Notes: generated by a model not told the origin, from the letters alone. A stretch of DNA of 64,000 nt from Pseudomonas laurentiana (GCF_014648275.1 NZ_BMQU01000003.1:186001-250000), one strand, 5' to 3'; shown: positions 42,405-52,490, numbered from the stretch's first letter. Translations and numbers: made by a program.

Positions 42405-43418
42405 ATGAGTTACCATCAGCCCGGTGCCAGGTCAAAATGCTTGGCAATCAATAGCCTGGCTCTGATTTCGGAGCATGCTGGCGCTGCTACAGGATCTCTC
42501 GTTTTGCCCGATTCACTGCATAACCCGCTGCTGCAATACCTTGCGCGCCTGGCACCCTCCAGCCAGTTGACCATGAAGTACGTCCTGCAGGATGCTGCCG
42601 ACCGACTCGGCTTTGACGAATGCGATATCGCCGAGGTGCCCTGGCACCTGCTCGATCCTGCGCATGTGGTTGCGCTGGTGGCGGCATTGCGTGCCGATGG
42701 GTTTACCCCCAACACCTCATCGCTGTATGTCAATGCAATACGCGGCGTCATGAACGAGGCGTGGCGGTTGAGCCTGATCAGTCATGAACAGTTGCTCAAG
42801 ATTCGTACCGTGAAAGCGACCCAGGGTGTACGCCTGCCCGTGGGACGTAACCTCAAGCGCAGCCTGATACGTGAACTCATGGAGGTGTGCGCCGCCGACC
42901 CGCGTCCACAGGGGCTGCGTGATGCAGCGGTAATCGCTTTGCTCTATGGCACGGGGATGCGCAAGTCCGAGTCGGTCGACTTGAAGCTGTCGCAAATCGA
43001 TTTTTCCGAGCGCAGCCTGCAGGTGTTGGGTAAAGGCAACAAGCAATTGATCAAGTATGCACCGGCCTGGGCGTTCGACACGCTCAATGCCTGGTTGGCG
43101 TTTCGCCGCTCGCAGTTGCCGGAGGGGCAGGCCGATGACGATTTCCTGTTCAACCGTATACGCCGTGGCAGCCATATCACCCGCGAGCGCATCACCAAGC
43201 ATGCGATCTACTACATCGCACGGCAGCGGGGGCAGCAGGTAGGGGTGAAGATCATGCCCCACGATTTTCGTCGCTCGTTCATCACGCGGGTGATCGAAGA
43301 GCATGACCTGTCGATTGCGCAGAAACTTGCGCACCACAGCAACATCCAGACCACCGCCAACTATGACATGCGCGACGACAACGAGCGGCGGCGGGCGGTG
43401 GATCGTTTTGATATGTAG
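42405..43418 (+). CDS. Tyrosine recombinase (phage-integrase family), isolated
   Basis: This protein of about 337 residues has an N-terminal SAM-like core-binding domain and a C-terminal catalytic domain with all expected residues. These are Arg in LLYGTGMRKSE, Lys in VLGKGNKQ, His-x-x-Arg in MPHDFRRSF, His in LAHHSNIQTT and Tyr in ANYDMRD. It should cut and rejoin DNA at a specific site. No tRNA, attachment-site duplication, excisionase or cargo genes are nearby, so it may be domesticated or a relic. The start is uncertain: ATG 42405 lacks a clear ribosome site, and TTG at 42384 or 42501 are alternatives. Confidence 0.85.
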   Translation: MSYHQPGARSKCLAINSLALISEHAGAATGSLVLPDSLHNPLLQYLARLAPSSQLTMKYVLQDAADRLGFDECDIAEVPWHLLDPAHVVALVAALRADGFTPNTSSLYVNAIRGVMNEAWRLSLISHEQLLKIRTVKATQGVRLPVGRNLKRSLIRELMEVCAADPRPQGLRDAAVIALLYGTGMRKSESVDLKLSQIDFSERSLQVLGKGNKQLIKYAPAWAFDTLNAWLAFRRSQLPEGQADDDFLFNRIRRGSHITRERITKHAIYYIARQRGQQVGVKIMPHDFRRSFITRVIEEHDLSIAQKLAHHSNIQTTANYDMRDDNERRRAVDRFDM

Positions 43419-43421
43419 CGG

Positions 43422-44609
43422 TCAGTGAATGCTCGATGCCAGTTCGAAGATGGGGATGTACATCAGGATGACGATCACGCCGATCAACAGTCCGATGAAC
43501 GTCATCAGCAGCGGCTCGAACAGCCGCACAAACCACTCGATCCAGCGACCGACTTCGTCATCGTAGAAGTCCGCGCTCCGCTCCATCATTTGTCCAAGGT
43601 TGCCGGCGTGTTCGCCTGCACGCAGCAGGCGTAGCGACACCGGGGTGACCAGTTGCCCGGCTTCCAGCGCGGCAGACAGCGACAGGCCTTCGCGGACACG
43701 CTCGCATGCCTGGTCCAGGCGTTGGCCAGCAGAGACGCCGAGCAACCCCCGGGCCATCGCCATGGCGGTAAGGATCGGAATGCCACCTTGCAGCAGAATA
43801 CCCAGTGAGCGGTAGAACCGCGCCAGTTCATACATCACCAGGCGACGGTGCAAGGCGGGTACGCGTTCCAGCTGCCGCCCCAGCCAGCGACGGACAGCGG
43901 GCTGACGTTGCAGCAGTGCCAGGGTTGCCATCAGCAGGCCAAAGCCCGCGGCCAGGAGTCCCTGGTGAGCATGCAGGAACAGACCGGCATGCATCAGCAC
44001 CTGCGACAGCCATGGCAGGTTTGAACCAAGGCCTTCGAATACCAGGCTGAAACGTGGCACTACATACCCCAGTAGAAACAGCACCACACCGCCACCGACC
44101 AGCAGCAGCAAGAACGGGTAAATCGATGCGCCGACAATCCGTTGGCGTACCTCATCCAGGCGCTGGCGATAGGCGACATAGCGGCCCAGCGCCTCGCCCA
44201 GCGCCCCGGTTTTTTCGCTCGATTGCACCAGCGCGACATACAAGGTTGGAAAGACTGCCGGCCACTGCCCGAGCGCTTGGGAGAACGATTTACCCTCGTA
44301 GAGCTGGCGCACCAAACCATCAAGTACCTTGCGCGCGGCCGGTGCGGTTTCCTTTTCCGCCAAGCTCTCCAGGGCGTCGATCAGCGGAAGGCCGGCATTG
44401 AGCAGGGTGGTCAGTTCCTGACTGAACAGCACCAGCTCAAAGTGTTCTCGACGTCGCCAGTTCAGGCCGGGCCAGCGTTCGCTACTGCGCAGGCTGACCA
44501 CCCGTAAGCCCTGCTGCTCTGCCAGTTGACGGGCCTGAGCCGGGTCGCTGGCTTCAAGCGTCAGGCAGACTACGCCAGCCTTGCCCAGAGCCTTGAGTTC
44601 AAAACGCAT
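43422..44609 (-). CDS. gspF: Type II secretion inner-membrane platform protein GspF (orphan)
   Basis: This 395-residue protein has the GspF/PilC architecture. A short N-terminal region (FELKALGKAGVVCLTLEAS) is followed by two T2SSF repeats (about residues 60-185 and 260-385) and three membrane helices, the last at the C-terminus. The first repeat has the FSQELTTLLNAGLPLIDALESLA motif and the second YRSLGILLQGGIPILTAM. GspF is the inner-membrane core that works with ATPase GspE to assemble the pseudopilus. Only GspG is encoded beside it; no gspE, D, L or M is present. ATG 44609 has GGAGGG upstream. Confidence 0.9.
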   Translation of the reverse strand: MRFELKALGKAGVVCLTLEASDPAQARQLAEQQGLRVVSLRSSERWPGLNWRRREHFELVLFSQELTTLLNAGLPLIDALESLAEKETAPAARKVLDGLVRQLYEGKSFSQALGQWPAVFPTLYVALVQSSEKTGALGEALGRYVAYRQRLDEVRQRIVGASIYPFLLLLVGGGVVLFLLGYVVPRFSLVFEGLGSNLPWLSQVLMHAGLFLHAHQGLLAAGFGLLMATLALLQRQPAVRRWLGRQLERVPALHRRLVMYELARFYRSLGILLQGGIPILTAMAMARGLLGVSAGQRLDQACERVREGLSLSAALEAGQLVTPVSLRLLRAGEHAGNLGQMMERSADFYDDEVGRWIEWFVRLFEPLLMTFIGLLIGVIVILMYIPIFELASSIH

Positions 44610-44624
44610 GGCGCGTCCCTCCAC

Positions 44625-45047
44625 TCACTGCCAGCTGGTGATTTCGGCATTCTCGCCGTCACCGCCGGGTTGGCCATCCTTGCCCATCGACAGCAGGTCA
44701 TATTCGCCGTTTTCTCCGGGCTGGCGATAAATGTAGGCACGCCCCCAAGGGTCTTGCGGCACTTGCTTCTGCAGATAGGGACCGGTCCAGCGGCTTTCAC
44801 CGCTCGGCGCACTGACCAACGCTTGCAGACCCTGTTCCGAGGACGGGTAGTGACCGACTTCCAGCCGGTACAGGTCCAGCGCCTTGCCCAGGCCCTCGAT
44901 TTGCGCCCGGGCCACTTTTGCCTCCGAGCGCCCCAGTTGGCTGAAATACTTGGGCGCGACGATGCCGGCCAGCAAACCAAGTACCACCAGCACCACCAGC
45001 AGTTCGAGCAGGGTGAAACCCCGTTGCACATGTCGTTTGTTGTTCAT
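44625..45047 (-). CDS. gspG: Type II secretion major pseudopilin GspG
   Basis: This 140-residue prepilin has the prepilin-peptidase site RG/FTLLE at residues 10-15, with the key glutamate at mature position 5, and a hydrophobic N-terminal helix (LLVVLVVLGLLAGIV). The globular domain shows the GspG hallmarks: LDLYRLEVGHYPSSEQGLQAL, WTGPYL, DPWGRAYIY and a C-terminal calcium-loop region DLLSMGKDGQPGGDGENAEI. It would polymerise into the pseudopilus. It lies 15 bases upstream of gspF in the same operon and is divergent from a lytic transglycosylase gene. Confidence 0.94.
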   Translation of the reverse strand: MNNKRHVQRGFTLLELLVVLVVLGLLAGIVAPKYFSQLGRSEAKVARAQIEGLGKALDLYRLEVGHYPSSEQGLQALVSAPSGESRWTGPYLQKQVPQDPWGRAYIYRQPGENGEYDLLSMGKDGQPGGDGENAEITSWQ

Positions 45048-45221
45048 GCCATAGGCCTCCGTTGTGCGCCTGAAGTGCCTTATGCAATTGCCATGCGCGT
45101 TCTGCCGGTAGCCGTAGGGATGCGGCTGGAAAGCGGCACGCTGCTTGCGTCAGTACATCTGCACCCGGAAAAACGGGGCATAAGCCCCACTTTCTGGGGA
45201 CGTAACGGGGAGGGGTTCGCG

Positions 45222-45827
45222 ATGACGCACGTGACGGCAGTGCTCTTGGCCTGGTGGGTGTTCAGTGGCCCAGTCATGGCGGATGTCTATATTTCGGTTT
45301 CCAGCAGCGGCGGCTATGTACTGTCGAATGTGCATCGCCCAGGGCGCCACTACCAGCGCGTGGTGGTTGAGCCAAGGCCTGTTCAGTCGAGTGCGCTGCA
45401 GCCACAGTTGATTACCGGCATGCCCTATGCCGGATTGATTGCCGAAGCTGCCAAGGCCCAGGGTGTCCCTGAGGCACTGCTGCATGCGGTCATTCAGGCA
45501 GAGTCGCGTTACAACGCCAATGCGCGCTCACCCAAGGGGGCCGCAGGGCTGATGCAGTTGATGCCTGATACCGCGCGTGAACTGGGTGTCACGGATGTGC
45601 TCGACCCGGCTGCGAACCTGCAGGGTGGTGCTCGTTATCTCAAACGTATGCTGAACCTGTTCAACAACGACATAACGCTGGCCGTGGCCGCCTACAATGC
45701 CGGGCCTGATGCGGTGATCAGCCGTGGCCGGGTGATTCCGCCGTTTGCAGAGACACAGCGTTATGTGCCGAATGTGCTGCGCCAGTATCGGCGTCTGCAA
45801 GGGATCGCCGTGGATGCACCGTTGTAG
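45222..45827 (+). CDS. Soluble lytic transglycosylase-like protein (SLT domain)
   Basis: This 201-residue exported enzyme cleaves peptidoglycan glycan strands. A signal peptide covers residues 1-20 (ending VMA), then a short beta-rich segment and an SLT domain with catalytic E94 in VIQAESRYNANARS. GAAGLMQLMPDTARELGV and AVAAYNAGPDAV, the usual family motifs, follow. Start 45222 has GGGGAGGGG upstream; longer in-frame starts run across gspG. It is divergent from gspG, which suggests a role in opening the cell wall for that secretion apparatus, an inference from position only. Confidence 0.9.
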   Translation: MTHVTAVLLAWWVFSGPVMADVYISVSSSGGYVLSNVHRPGRHYQRVVVEPRPVQSSALQPQLITGMPYAGLIAEAAKAQGVPEALLHAVIQAESRYNANARSPKGAAGLMQLMPDTARELGVTDVLDPAANLQGGARYLKRMLNLFNNDITLAVAAYNAGPDAVISRGRVIPPFAETQRYVPNVLRQYRRLQGIAVDAPL

Positions 45828-45882
45828 GCCGAGCGCTCGTGCGTCATCCGGTGGCGCCACGTAGCAAGACAAGCGACCGGCG

Positions 45883-46548
45883 TCACTGAGCCTGAGCGGA
45901 CATCCGTTCGATCAGTGCCCACAGTCGCGCATCCGTGAAGTCCTCCACCACCAACTGTGCTCCAGCGGCCAGCAGCACTTCCGGTCGTTGGCTGGTGGTC
46001 AGGCCAACGGTAAAAATACCGGCCTTGCTGGCTGCCGTTACCCCGGGAATCGAGTCCTCGAACGCCAGCGCGTACTCGGCTCGCGCCTGCAGGCGTTCAA
46101 GGCCGGTGAGGTAGGGCAGCGGGTCGGGTTTGGCGCAGGGCAGTTCCTCGGCCACCAGAATATGTCGAAAGCGCCCGGCCATGCCCATGGCGGCGAGCAT
46201 GTGCTCGGCGTTGGCCCGTGGGGCATTGGTGACTACGGCCATGCCCAGGCCGGCAGCTTCCCCATGCGCAAGCAGGCGCGGCAAGCCTGGGGTCGGTTGC
46301 AGGCGCGGCGACAAGGCGCGAAAGCGTGCTTCCTTGCGGTCGGCGAACGCCTGGTGCTCCTCGACCGAGCGCTCCGGGAACAGGTAGCGGCACAAGTCGG
46401 CATTGGCCCGGCCACTGACATGCGCGTCGAACTCCTCTTCGGTAAAGACCCGGCCTTCTTCGAGCAACAACTGCTGCATGGCCAGCAGGTGCAGTTTGTC
46501 GGTATCGGTCAGGGTGCCGTCGAGGTCGAACAGCAGGGCATTGAGCAT
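45883..46548 (-). CDS. HAD-superfamily hydrolase (beta-phosphoglucomutase-like)
   Basis: This 221-residue cytoplasmic phosphatase or phosphomutase has the HAD motif I DLDGTLTDTD with the nucleophile aspartate at residue 8 and a helical cap (about 18-85). Motif II is VVTNAP (near 105), motif III the lysine in CAKPDPLPY, and motif IV EDSIPGVTAA. The domain order is that of the class IA beta-PGM/Gph group, which act on small phosphosugars. The exact substrate cannot be assigned. Confidence 0.88.
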   Translation of the reverse strand: MLNALLFDLDGTLTDTDKLHLLAMQQLLLEEGRVFTEEEFDAHVSGRANADLCRYLFPERSVEEHQAFADRKEARFRALSPRLQPTPGLPRLLAHGEAAGLGMAVVTNAPRANAEHMLAAMGMAGRFRHILVAEELPCAKPDPLPYLTGLERLQARAEYALAFEDSIPGVTAASKAGIFTVGLTTSQRPEVLLAAGAQLVVEDFTDARLWALIERMSAQAQ

Positions 46549-46642
46549 GGTGGGTTTCCGCTACACGTCTGGTAGCGACAATCATAACGGACTCATTTCG
46601 CCTTGGGGCGATCAATGGGGCTGGTCAGCTGTTTACGAAAAG

Positions 46643-46656
46643 AGTACAAATGTACT
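46643..46656. promoter_or_regulatory. LexA2 operator overlapping the lexA2 start
   Basis: AGTACAAATGTACT is a perfect AGTAC-N4-GTACT palindrome, close to the AGTAC-N4-GTGCT-type operator described for LexA2 of P. putida. Its right half covers the first possible ATG (46650), so repressor binding would block the transcript at or near the translation start. Confidence 0.7.
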
Positions 46657-47267
46657 CCATGACTAGATTATCGCCCAAACGCACAGCCATCCTGACCTTC
46701 ATCCGTGAGCGCATCGCCGAACACGGCCAGCCACCGAGCCTGGCCGATATCGCCCAGGCTTTCGGTTTCGCCTCGCGCAGTGTGGCCCGCAAGCACATTC
46801 AGGCCCTCTGTGAGGCGGGTTTGATCGAGGTCACACCGAACCAGGCGCGCGGTATCCGCCTGGCCGGGGCGTTGCGCCGGCCCGAGGTGCTGGAGATACC
46901 GGTGCTGGGGCAGGTGGCGGCCGGGCGACCGATCGGCCCGGATATCGATATCCATGAGCAACTGCTGCTTGATCCGCAGTTGTTCAGCCGTACCCCGGAC
47001 TACCTGCTCAAGGTGCGTGGTGACTCAATGATCGATGACGGTATCTTCGATGGCGACCTGGTTGGCATCAAACAACAGGCCGATGCCCGTGATGGGCAGA
47101 TCGTGGTCGCCCGCCTGGACGGCGAGGTGACCATCAAGCGCTTCCAGCGTGCCGACGGGCATTACCGTCTGTTGCCGCGTAACCCGGCCTATGCGCCGAT
47201 TGACGTCGGTCCCGAGCATGAGCTGGTGATCGAGGGTGTGTTCTGTGGCCTGTTGAGGCGTGGCTGA
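46650..47267 (+). CDS. lexA2: Second LexA repressor (SOS mutagenesis cassette)
   Basis: This 205-residue repressor has a winged helix DNA-binding domain (residues 4-70; PPSLADIAQAFGFASRSVARKHI). The S24 self-cleavage domain follows, with cleavage at A91-G92 and catalytic S126 (GDSM) and K163 (VTIKRF). RecA filament-triggered cleavage would derepress the imuA-imuB-dnaE2 genes downstream and its own gene. The first ATG (46650) lies within the operator; ATG 46659 would give 202 residues and is also plausible. The stop overlaps imuA by one base. Confidence 0.92.
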   Translation: MYSMTRLSPKRTAILTFIRERIAEHGQPPSLADIAQAFGFASRSVARKHIQALCEAGLIEVTPNQARGIRLAGALRRPEVLEIPVLGQVAAGRPIGPDIDIHEQLLLDPQLFSRTPDYLLKVRGDSMIDDGIFDGDLVGIKQQADARDGQIVVARLDGEVTIKRFQRADGHYRLLPRNPAYAPIDVGPEHELVIEGVFCGLLRRG

Positions 47268-47884
47268 TGGGCGCCGTGGTCAGTCTCGACGGGCTGCTGG
47301 ATACCCGCCAGGTCTGGAAGGGTCGGCCTGTTGCACCGCCACGCGACGTACAGCCCACCGGGCATGCTGCGCTGGATGCCGCCTTGCCCGATGCCGGCTG
47401 GCCGTCCGGGGCGCTGACCGAGGTGTTGTTGGCGAGCGCCGGCAGTGGTGAGCTGCAATTGCTCTGGCCGAGCCTGGCACGCTTGACCACGGGCGGCGAG
47501 CGGGTCGTACTGGTAACGCCACCCTATATACCCTATGCCCCTGCCTGGCAGGCTGCCGGGGTCGACTTGCATTGGCTGTCGCTGGTGCAGGCCAACCCGG
47601 CTGACGCCCTCTGGGCGGCCGAACAATGCCTGCGTTCGGGCAGTTGCGCTGCGGTGTTGTGTTGGCCGCATCAGGCTGACGATCGGGCGTTGCGCCGTTT
47701 GCAGGTTGCCGCTGAAACGGGCCAGGCCCTGGCGTTCGCCTGCCGTCCTCACTTTGCCGCGTTGAACCCTTCGCCTGCGGCCTTGCGGATTGCCATCGAT
47801 AGCCAGCCTGCACAGTGGCGGGTGCTCAAGTGCCGTGGCGGGCGAGCGCCGGCAGCCCCCATTGCGGCGTACCGGCGAGGCTGA
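47267..47884 (+). CDS. imuA: Translesion mutasome protein ImuA
   Basis: This 205-residue RecA/SulA-like protein belongs to the ImuA family (also called SulA-like in pseudomonads). It is needed for SOS mutagenesis together with ImuB and DnaE2. The N-terminal half LDAALPDAGWPSGALTEVLLASAGSGELQLL resembles the entry of RecA-type folds, but a complete Walker A GxxxxGKT is absent. Its ATG overlaps the lexA2 stop (TGATGG), giving translational coupling. Length matches family members of around 200-240. Confidence 0.88.
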   Translation: MGAVVSLDGLLDTRQVWKGRPVAPPRDVQPTGHAALDAALPDAGWPSGALTEVLLASAGSGELQLLWPSLARLTTGGERVVLVTPPYIPYAPAWQAAGVDLHWLSLVQANPADALWAAEQCLRSGSCAAVLCWPHQADDRALRRLQVAAETGQALAFACRPHFAALNPSPAALRIAIDSQPAQWRVLKCRGGRAPAAPIAAYRRG

Positions 47885-47890
47885 TGCACC

Positions 47891-49306
47891 ATGCTCTGGG
47901 CTTGTATCCTGCTGCCGCAGCTGGCGCTCGATGGTGTGCTGCGCGGGCGTGATGACCCGGTAGCCCCGCTGGTACTGATCAGCGGTCCGACCCAGCGTCG
48001 GGTGTTGCAGGCGGTCAACCCGTCTGCCCATGCCCTTGGCTTGCGTGCCGGGCAAACGCTGAGCACAGCGCAAACCCTGGCCCAAGGGTTTACGTGTGTC
48101 GAGCATGACCCTGCAGCCACGGAACACTTGCAGCAATTGCTTGCGGCCTGGGCCTATCGCTTCAGTTCACAGGTCAGCCTGCATTACCCACGAGCCTTGT
48201 TGCTGGAGGTCGAGTCCAGCCTTGGGTTGTTCGGGCCATGGCCTGCGTTTGAAGCGCGCTTGCGTGAGGAACTGACGGCACTCGGCTTTCGTCATCGCAT
48301 CGTCTTGGCCAGCAACCCTGTAGCGGCCCGGATGCTTGCCAATGGGCATGACGGATTGGCAGCTTTCTGCCCCGATCAGACTCGGGCGGCCTTGGTGCGA
48401 ATGCCCATTGAACGCATCGGTTTAGCGGCGGACGCTGCCACGGCGTTCGTTCGTATGGGTGTGCGCACCCTGGATCAGGTGTTGGCGCTGCCGCGTGATG
48501 CGCTGGCTCGACGTTTCGCCGCCCCGGTACAGCTGCATCTGGACCGGCTGCTTGGCCTGCGCCCCATGGCACTGGCGTGCTACATGCCGGCTGACCGTTT
48601 CGATGCGCGGCTGGAGCTGAATTTCGATGTTGAATCCCATCAGGCGCTGCTGTTCCCGTTGCGGCGCTTGATCAACGACCTGACGGTGTTTCTGGTCGGG
48701 CGGGATGTGGGGGTGCAGCGTTTTACCCTGTACCTGGAGCATGCCGAGGCTGAGGACACCCGTGTGGTGGTTGGCCTGCTGGCTGCTGAGCGTGAGGCCG
48801 GCATGCTGTTTGAACTGGCTCGTGGGCGGCTGGAGGCGCTGCAGCTTGTTGCGCCGGTGCGTAACCTGCGTTTGCTGGCCGAGGACTTGCCACGTTTCGT
48901 GCCACCGCTAGGGGAGCTCTTCGAGGCTCGGACGCAGCAGCACCAGCCGTGGGAGCAGTTGCGCGAGCGTTTGCGTGCGCGCCTTGGCGATGAGGCGGTG
49001 AGGACGCTGCAGGTGCAGGCAGACCATCGCCCCGAGTGTGCCTGGCGCTTGGGAGAGGGGCGCTTGGCCAACATATCGGCACCGGCTGCGCCACGTCCCG
49101 GCTGGTTGCTGGCCACGCCGCAAGCGCTACTGGCTGACGGTTTTCAAGTGTTGGCCGGGCCTGAACGTATCGAGTCCGGTTGGTGGGACGGCGACGACAT
49201 ACGCCGTGACTATTACCTGATCGAAACCGCCAGCGGCCAGCGTGGTTGGGCCTACCGTAATGTCGGTGACAGTCATTCGCTGTGGTTGCAAGGCTGGTTC
49301 GCATGA
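47891..49306 (+). CDS. imuB: Inactive Y-family polymerase-like mutasome protein ImuB
   Basis: This 471-residue protein has the Y-family polymerase fold without its catalytic acidic residues: the first motif reads [13 protein letters not shown], and SIDE-like motif III is replaced by [12 protein letters not shown]. The thumb and little-finger regions follow ([29 protein letters not shown], about residues 196-224). ImuB serves as a hub, contacting the beta clamp, ImuA and DnaE2. No obvious clamp motif stands out to me. It begins six bases after imuA, and its stop overlaps the dnaE2 start (ATGA). Confidence 0.92.
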   Translation: MLWACILLPQLALDGVLRGRDDPVAPLVLISGPTQRRVLQAVNPSAHALGLRAGQTLSTAQTLAQGFTCVEHDPAATEHLQQLLAAWAYRFSSQVSLHYPRALLLEVESSLGLFGPWPAFEARLREELTALGFRHRIVLASNPVAARMLANGHDGLAAFCPDQTRAALVRMPIERIGLAADAATAFVRMGVRTLDQVLALPRDALARRFAAPVQLHLDRLLGLRPMALACYMPADRFDARLELNFDVESHQALLFPLRRLINDLTVFLVGRDVGVQRFTLYLEHAEAEDTRVVVGLLAAEREAGMLFELARGRLEALQLVAPVRNLRLLAEDLPRFVPPLGELFEARTQQHQPWEQLRERLRARLGDEAVRTLQVQADHRPECAWRLGEGRLANISAPAAPRPGWLLATPQALLADGFQVLAGPERIESGWWDGDDIRRDYYLIETASGQRGWAYRNVGDSHSLWLQGWFA

Positions 49307-52300
49307 GCGTGGCGTATGCCGAATTGCACTGCCTGTCGAACTTCAGTTTCCAGCGTGGTGCCTCACGTGCGCAGGAGCTGTTCGAGCGTGCCCGCCAGCA
49401 AGGCTATCAGGCCCTGGCGATTACCGATGAATGCACCCTGGCCGGTATTGTGCGGGCCTGGCAGGCAGCGAAGGACAGTGGTCTTCCATTGATCATTGGC
49501 AGCGAAATACGCCTGGAGGACGGCCCGAAACTGGTGCTGTTGGTAGAGGATCTGTGTGGCTATCAGCACCTGTGTCGACTGATCACCCTGGGGCGTCGAC
49601 GGGCAAAGAAGGGCGAGTACTGCCTGTATCGCGCGGACTTCAACAGCCCTCTGCCTGGGCTGTTGGCACTGTGGGTGCCGGATGACGAGCGTGACGCCAG
49701 CAACGGCCACTGGTTGCGTGAGGTGTTTGCTGAGCGCCTGTGGCTAGCAGTGCAGTTGCACCGTGGCCCGGATGACCGCCAGCGACTGGCGAACCTGCAG
49801 GCGCTGGCCGTTGAGACAGGCATTCCAGCGGTTGCTTGTGGCGATGTGCATATGCATGCCCGTGGACGCCGGGCCTTGCAGGACTGCATGACCGCTGTCC
49901 GTCATCACACGACAGTGGCCGAGGCCGGGCACCGTCTGTTCGCCAATGGCGAGCGGCACTTGCGATCATTGCAGCAACTGGTCGAGTTGTACCCACCCGA
50001 ATTGCTTCAGGCCAGTGTACAGATCGCCGAACGTTGCCATTTCGATCTTGGTCAGTTGCGCTATCAGTACCCTCAGGAAGTGGTGCCACAGGGTCATACC
50101 TCGACCAGCTGGCTGCGTCAGTTGTGCGAGCATGGCCTGCATTGGCGCTGGCCTATGGGTATCGAAGACAAGGCCCGAGCCATGCTTGAGCATGAGTTGG
50201 CCCTGATCGCCGAGCTGGGGTACGAAGGGTACTTTCTCACGGTCCACGACATCGTTCGGTTTGCCCGCGAGCAGGACATCCTTTGCCAGGGGCGGGGCTC
50301 GGCAGCCAACTCGGTGGTGTGCTTCGTACTGGGCATCACCGAGCTGGACCCCATGACCTCGCACCTGTTGTTCGAGCGTTTTCTCTCCCGCGAGCGTAAC
50401 GAGCCTCCGGACATTGATGTTGATTTCGAGCACGAGCGCCGCGAAGAGGTGCTGCAGTACGTGTTCCGCCGTTATGGTCGTCACCGCGCGGCGCTCACGG
50501 CCGTGGCCAGCACCTACCATGCCGCCGGTGCCGTACGGGATATTGCCCGGGTGTTGGGGTTGCCGCCTGATCAGGTCAACGCACTGGCCGATTGCTGTGG
50601 CCGCTGGAGCGACCGGGTACCGTCGGCCGAGCACTTGCGTGAGGCGGGCTTCGACCCTGAAAGCCCGTTGCTGCACCGGGTATTGGCGTTGACAGGGACA
50701 TTGATCGGCTTTCCCCGGCACCTGTCTCAGCACCCCGGTGGCTTTGTCATTTCCGAGCAGCCACTGGACAGCCTGGTGCCTGTGGAGAACGCGGCCATGG
50801 AAGACCGCACAGTGATCCAGTGGGACAAGGACGATCTCGACCTGGTCGGTCTGCTCAAGGTCGATATCCTTGCCTTGGGAATGCTCAGCGCCTTGCGTCG
50901 CTGTTTCGATCTGCTTGAACGCCATCGTGGGCGTCGGCTGACTATCGCCACGGTGCCGCCCGAGGATGCAGCGACCTACGACATGATTGGTCGTGCCGAT
51001 ACCATCGGCGTGTTCCAGATCGAATCGCGGGCGCAGATGGCCATGCTGCCCAGGCTCAAGCCGAAGACGTTCTATGACCTGGTCATTGAAGTGGCGATTG
51101 TCCGCCCTGGGCCGATTCAAGGCGATATGGTCCACCCCTATCTGCGCCGTCGGAACAACGAAGAGCCTGTAGCGTTTCCTTCACCCGCACTGGCGAAGGT
51201 ATTCGAGCGCACCCTGGGCGTGCCGCTGTTCCAGGAGCAGGTCATGGAGTTGGCCATCGTCGCGGCCGACTACAGCCCGGGTGAGGCCGATCAATTACGC
51301 CGCTCGATGGCAGCGTGGAAACGTCATGGCGGGCTGGAGCCACACCGTGAGCGCTTGACCCGCGGTATGCTCGCCAATGGTTACACAGAGGCCTTTGCTG
51401 CGCGGATCTTTGAGCAGATCAAGGGCTTTGGTAGCTACGGGTTTCCCGAATCCCATGCGGCCAGCTTCGCCTTGTTGACCTACGCCAGTTGCTGGCTCAA
51501 GTGTCATGAGCCGGCCATCTATGCCTGCGCGTTGATCAACAGTTGGCCGATGGGCTTCTACAGCCCGGACCAGATCCTTCAGGATGCACGACGGCATGGC
51601 ATCGAGATTCGTCCGGTGGATGTGTGCCATAGCGACTGGGACTGCAGCCTGGAGCCGGGCACGGAGGGTGCCTTGGCGATCCGCCTGGGGCTGCGCCAGG
51701 TGCGTGGTTTTCGTGAGGGCGATGGCCGGCGTATCGAGCAGGGGCGCGCCATGAAGGCGTGGAGCGATGTCAGCGACCTGAGCATGCGCGCCGGCCTGGA
51801 TACCCGCGCACGTGAGCTGCTGGCCGATGCCGGAGCCTTGCAAGGGCTGGTCGGGCACCGTTACCAGGCGCGCTGGGAAGTGGCGGCGGTGCAGGCCCAG
51901 TTACCGTTGTTCGCCGGGCTGGCGGCTCCGTCAGACGAGGGGGTGGCCTTGCCCGCGCCAACGTTGGGTGAGGACCTGTTCGCTGATTACAGCAGCACCG
52001 GCACGACTCTGGGGCCGCATCCTTTGGCCTTGCTGCGGCGTCGGCTCGACGGCCTGGGTTGTCGCAGCTCCCAGCGACTGGTCGAATTGGCCCATGCCGA
52101 CAGGGTCAGCGTGGCAGGCATTGTCATTGGGCGGCAACGGCCGCAGACCGCCAGCGGGGTGACTTTCGTCACCCTGGAGGACGAATTCGGCATGATCAAT
52201 GTGGTGGTCTGGCGGGCGCTGGCCGAGCGTCAGCGCCGAGTATTGGTGGGCGCGCGGCTGTTGCGGGTGGTGGGTCGGCTGGAGTGCGAGAGCGGGGTGC

Positions 52301-52380
52301 GCCATGTGATCGCCCGACACCTTGAGGACCTCAGCCCACTGTTGAGTGGGCTGGACGTGCGCAGCCGGGACTTTCATTGA
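49303..52380 (+). CDS. dnaE2: Error-prone DNA polymerase DnaE2
   Basis: This 1025-residue C-family polymerase carries out mutagenic translesion synthesis after DNA damage. An N-terminal PHP domain (residues 1-210, [17 protein letters not shown]) precedes the palm with [16 protein letters not shown] (about 367). The fingers and helix-hairpin-helix region follow, and then an OB domain (about 935-985). A beta-clamp-like motif QLPLF occurs at about residue 866. It is the last gene of the lexA2-imuA-imuB-dnaE2 operon. The start at 49303 sits on the imuB stop; an in-frame codon at 49282 is inside imuB. Confidence 0.95.
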   Translation: MSVAYAELHCLSNFSFQRGASRAQELFERARQQGYQALAITDECTLAGIVRAWQAAKDSGLPLIIGSEIRLEDGPKLVLLVEDLCGYQHLCRLITLGRRRAKKGEYCLYRADFNSPLPGLLALWVPDDERDASNGHWLREVFAERLWLAVQLHRGPDDRQRLANLQALAVETGIPAVACGDVHMHARGRRALQDCMTAVRHHTTVAEAGHRLFANGERHLRSLQQLVELYPPELLQASVQIAERCHFDLGQLRYQYPQEVVPQGHTSTSWLRQLCEHGLHWRWPMGIEDKARAMLEHELALIAELGYEGYFLTVHDIVRFAREQDILCQGRGSAANSVVCFVLGITELDPMTSHLLFERFLSRERNEPPDIDVDFEHERREEVLQYVFRRYGRHRAALTAVASTYHAAGAVRDIARVLGLPPDQVNALADCCGRWSDRVPSAEHLREAGFDPESPLLHRVLALTGTLIGFPRHLSQHPGGFVISEQPLDSLVPVENAAMEDRTVIQWDKDDLDLVGLLKVDILALGMLSALRRCFDLLERHRGRRLTIATVPPEDAATYDMIGRADTIGVFQIESRAQMAMLPRLKPKTFYDLVIEVAIVRPGPIQGDMVHPYLRRRNNEEPVAFPSPALAKVFERTLGVPLFQEQVMELAIVAADYSPGEADQLRRSMAAWKRHGGLEPHRERLTRGMLANGYTEAFAARIFEQIKGFGSYGFPESHAASFALLTYASCWLKCHEPAIYACALINSWPMGFYSPDQILQDARRHGIEIRPVDVCHSDWDCSLEPGTEGALAIRLGLRQVRGFREGDGRRIEQGRAMKAWSDVSDLSMRAGLDTRARELLADAGALQGLVGHRYQARWEVAAVQAQLPLFAGLAAPSDEGVALPAPTLGEDLFADYSSTGTTLGPHPLALLRRRLDGLGCRSSQRLVELAHADRVSVAGIVIGRQRPQTASGVTFVTLEDEFGMINVVVWRALAERQRRVLVGARLLRVVGRLECESGVRHVIARHLEDLSPLLSGLDVRSRDFH

Positions 52381-52490
52381 TGTTTAAGCGCGTCGCCCGG
52401 CGCAGCAAACCGTGTTCGGGTCTATTGTTTTTAAAAACCAATTAATCAATGAAAAAAACAAAATTAACAAATGAGTCAGGAGGGGTGAAG

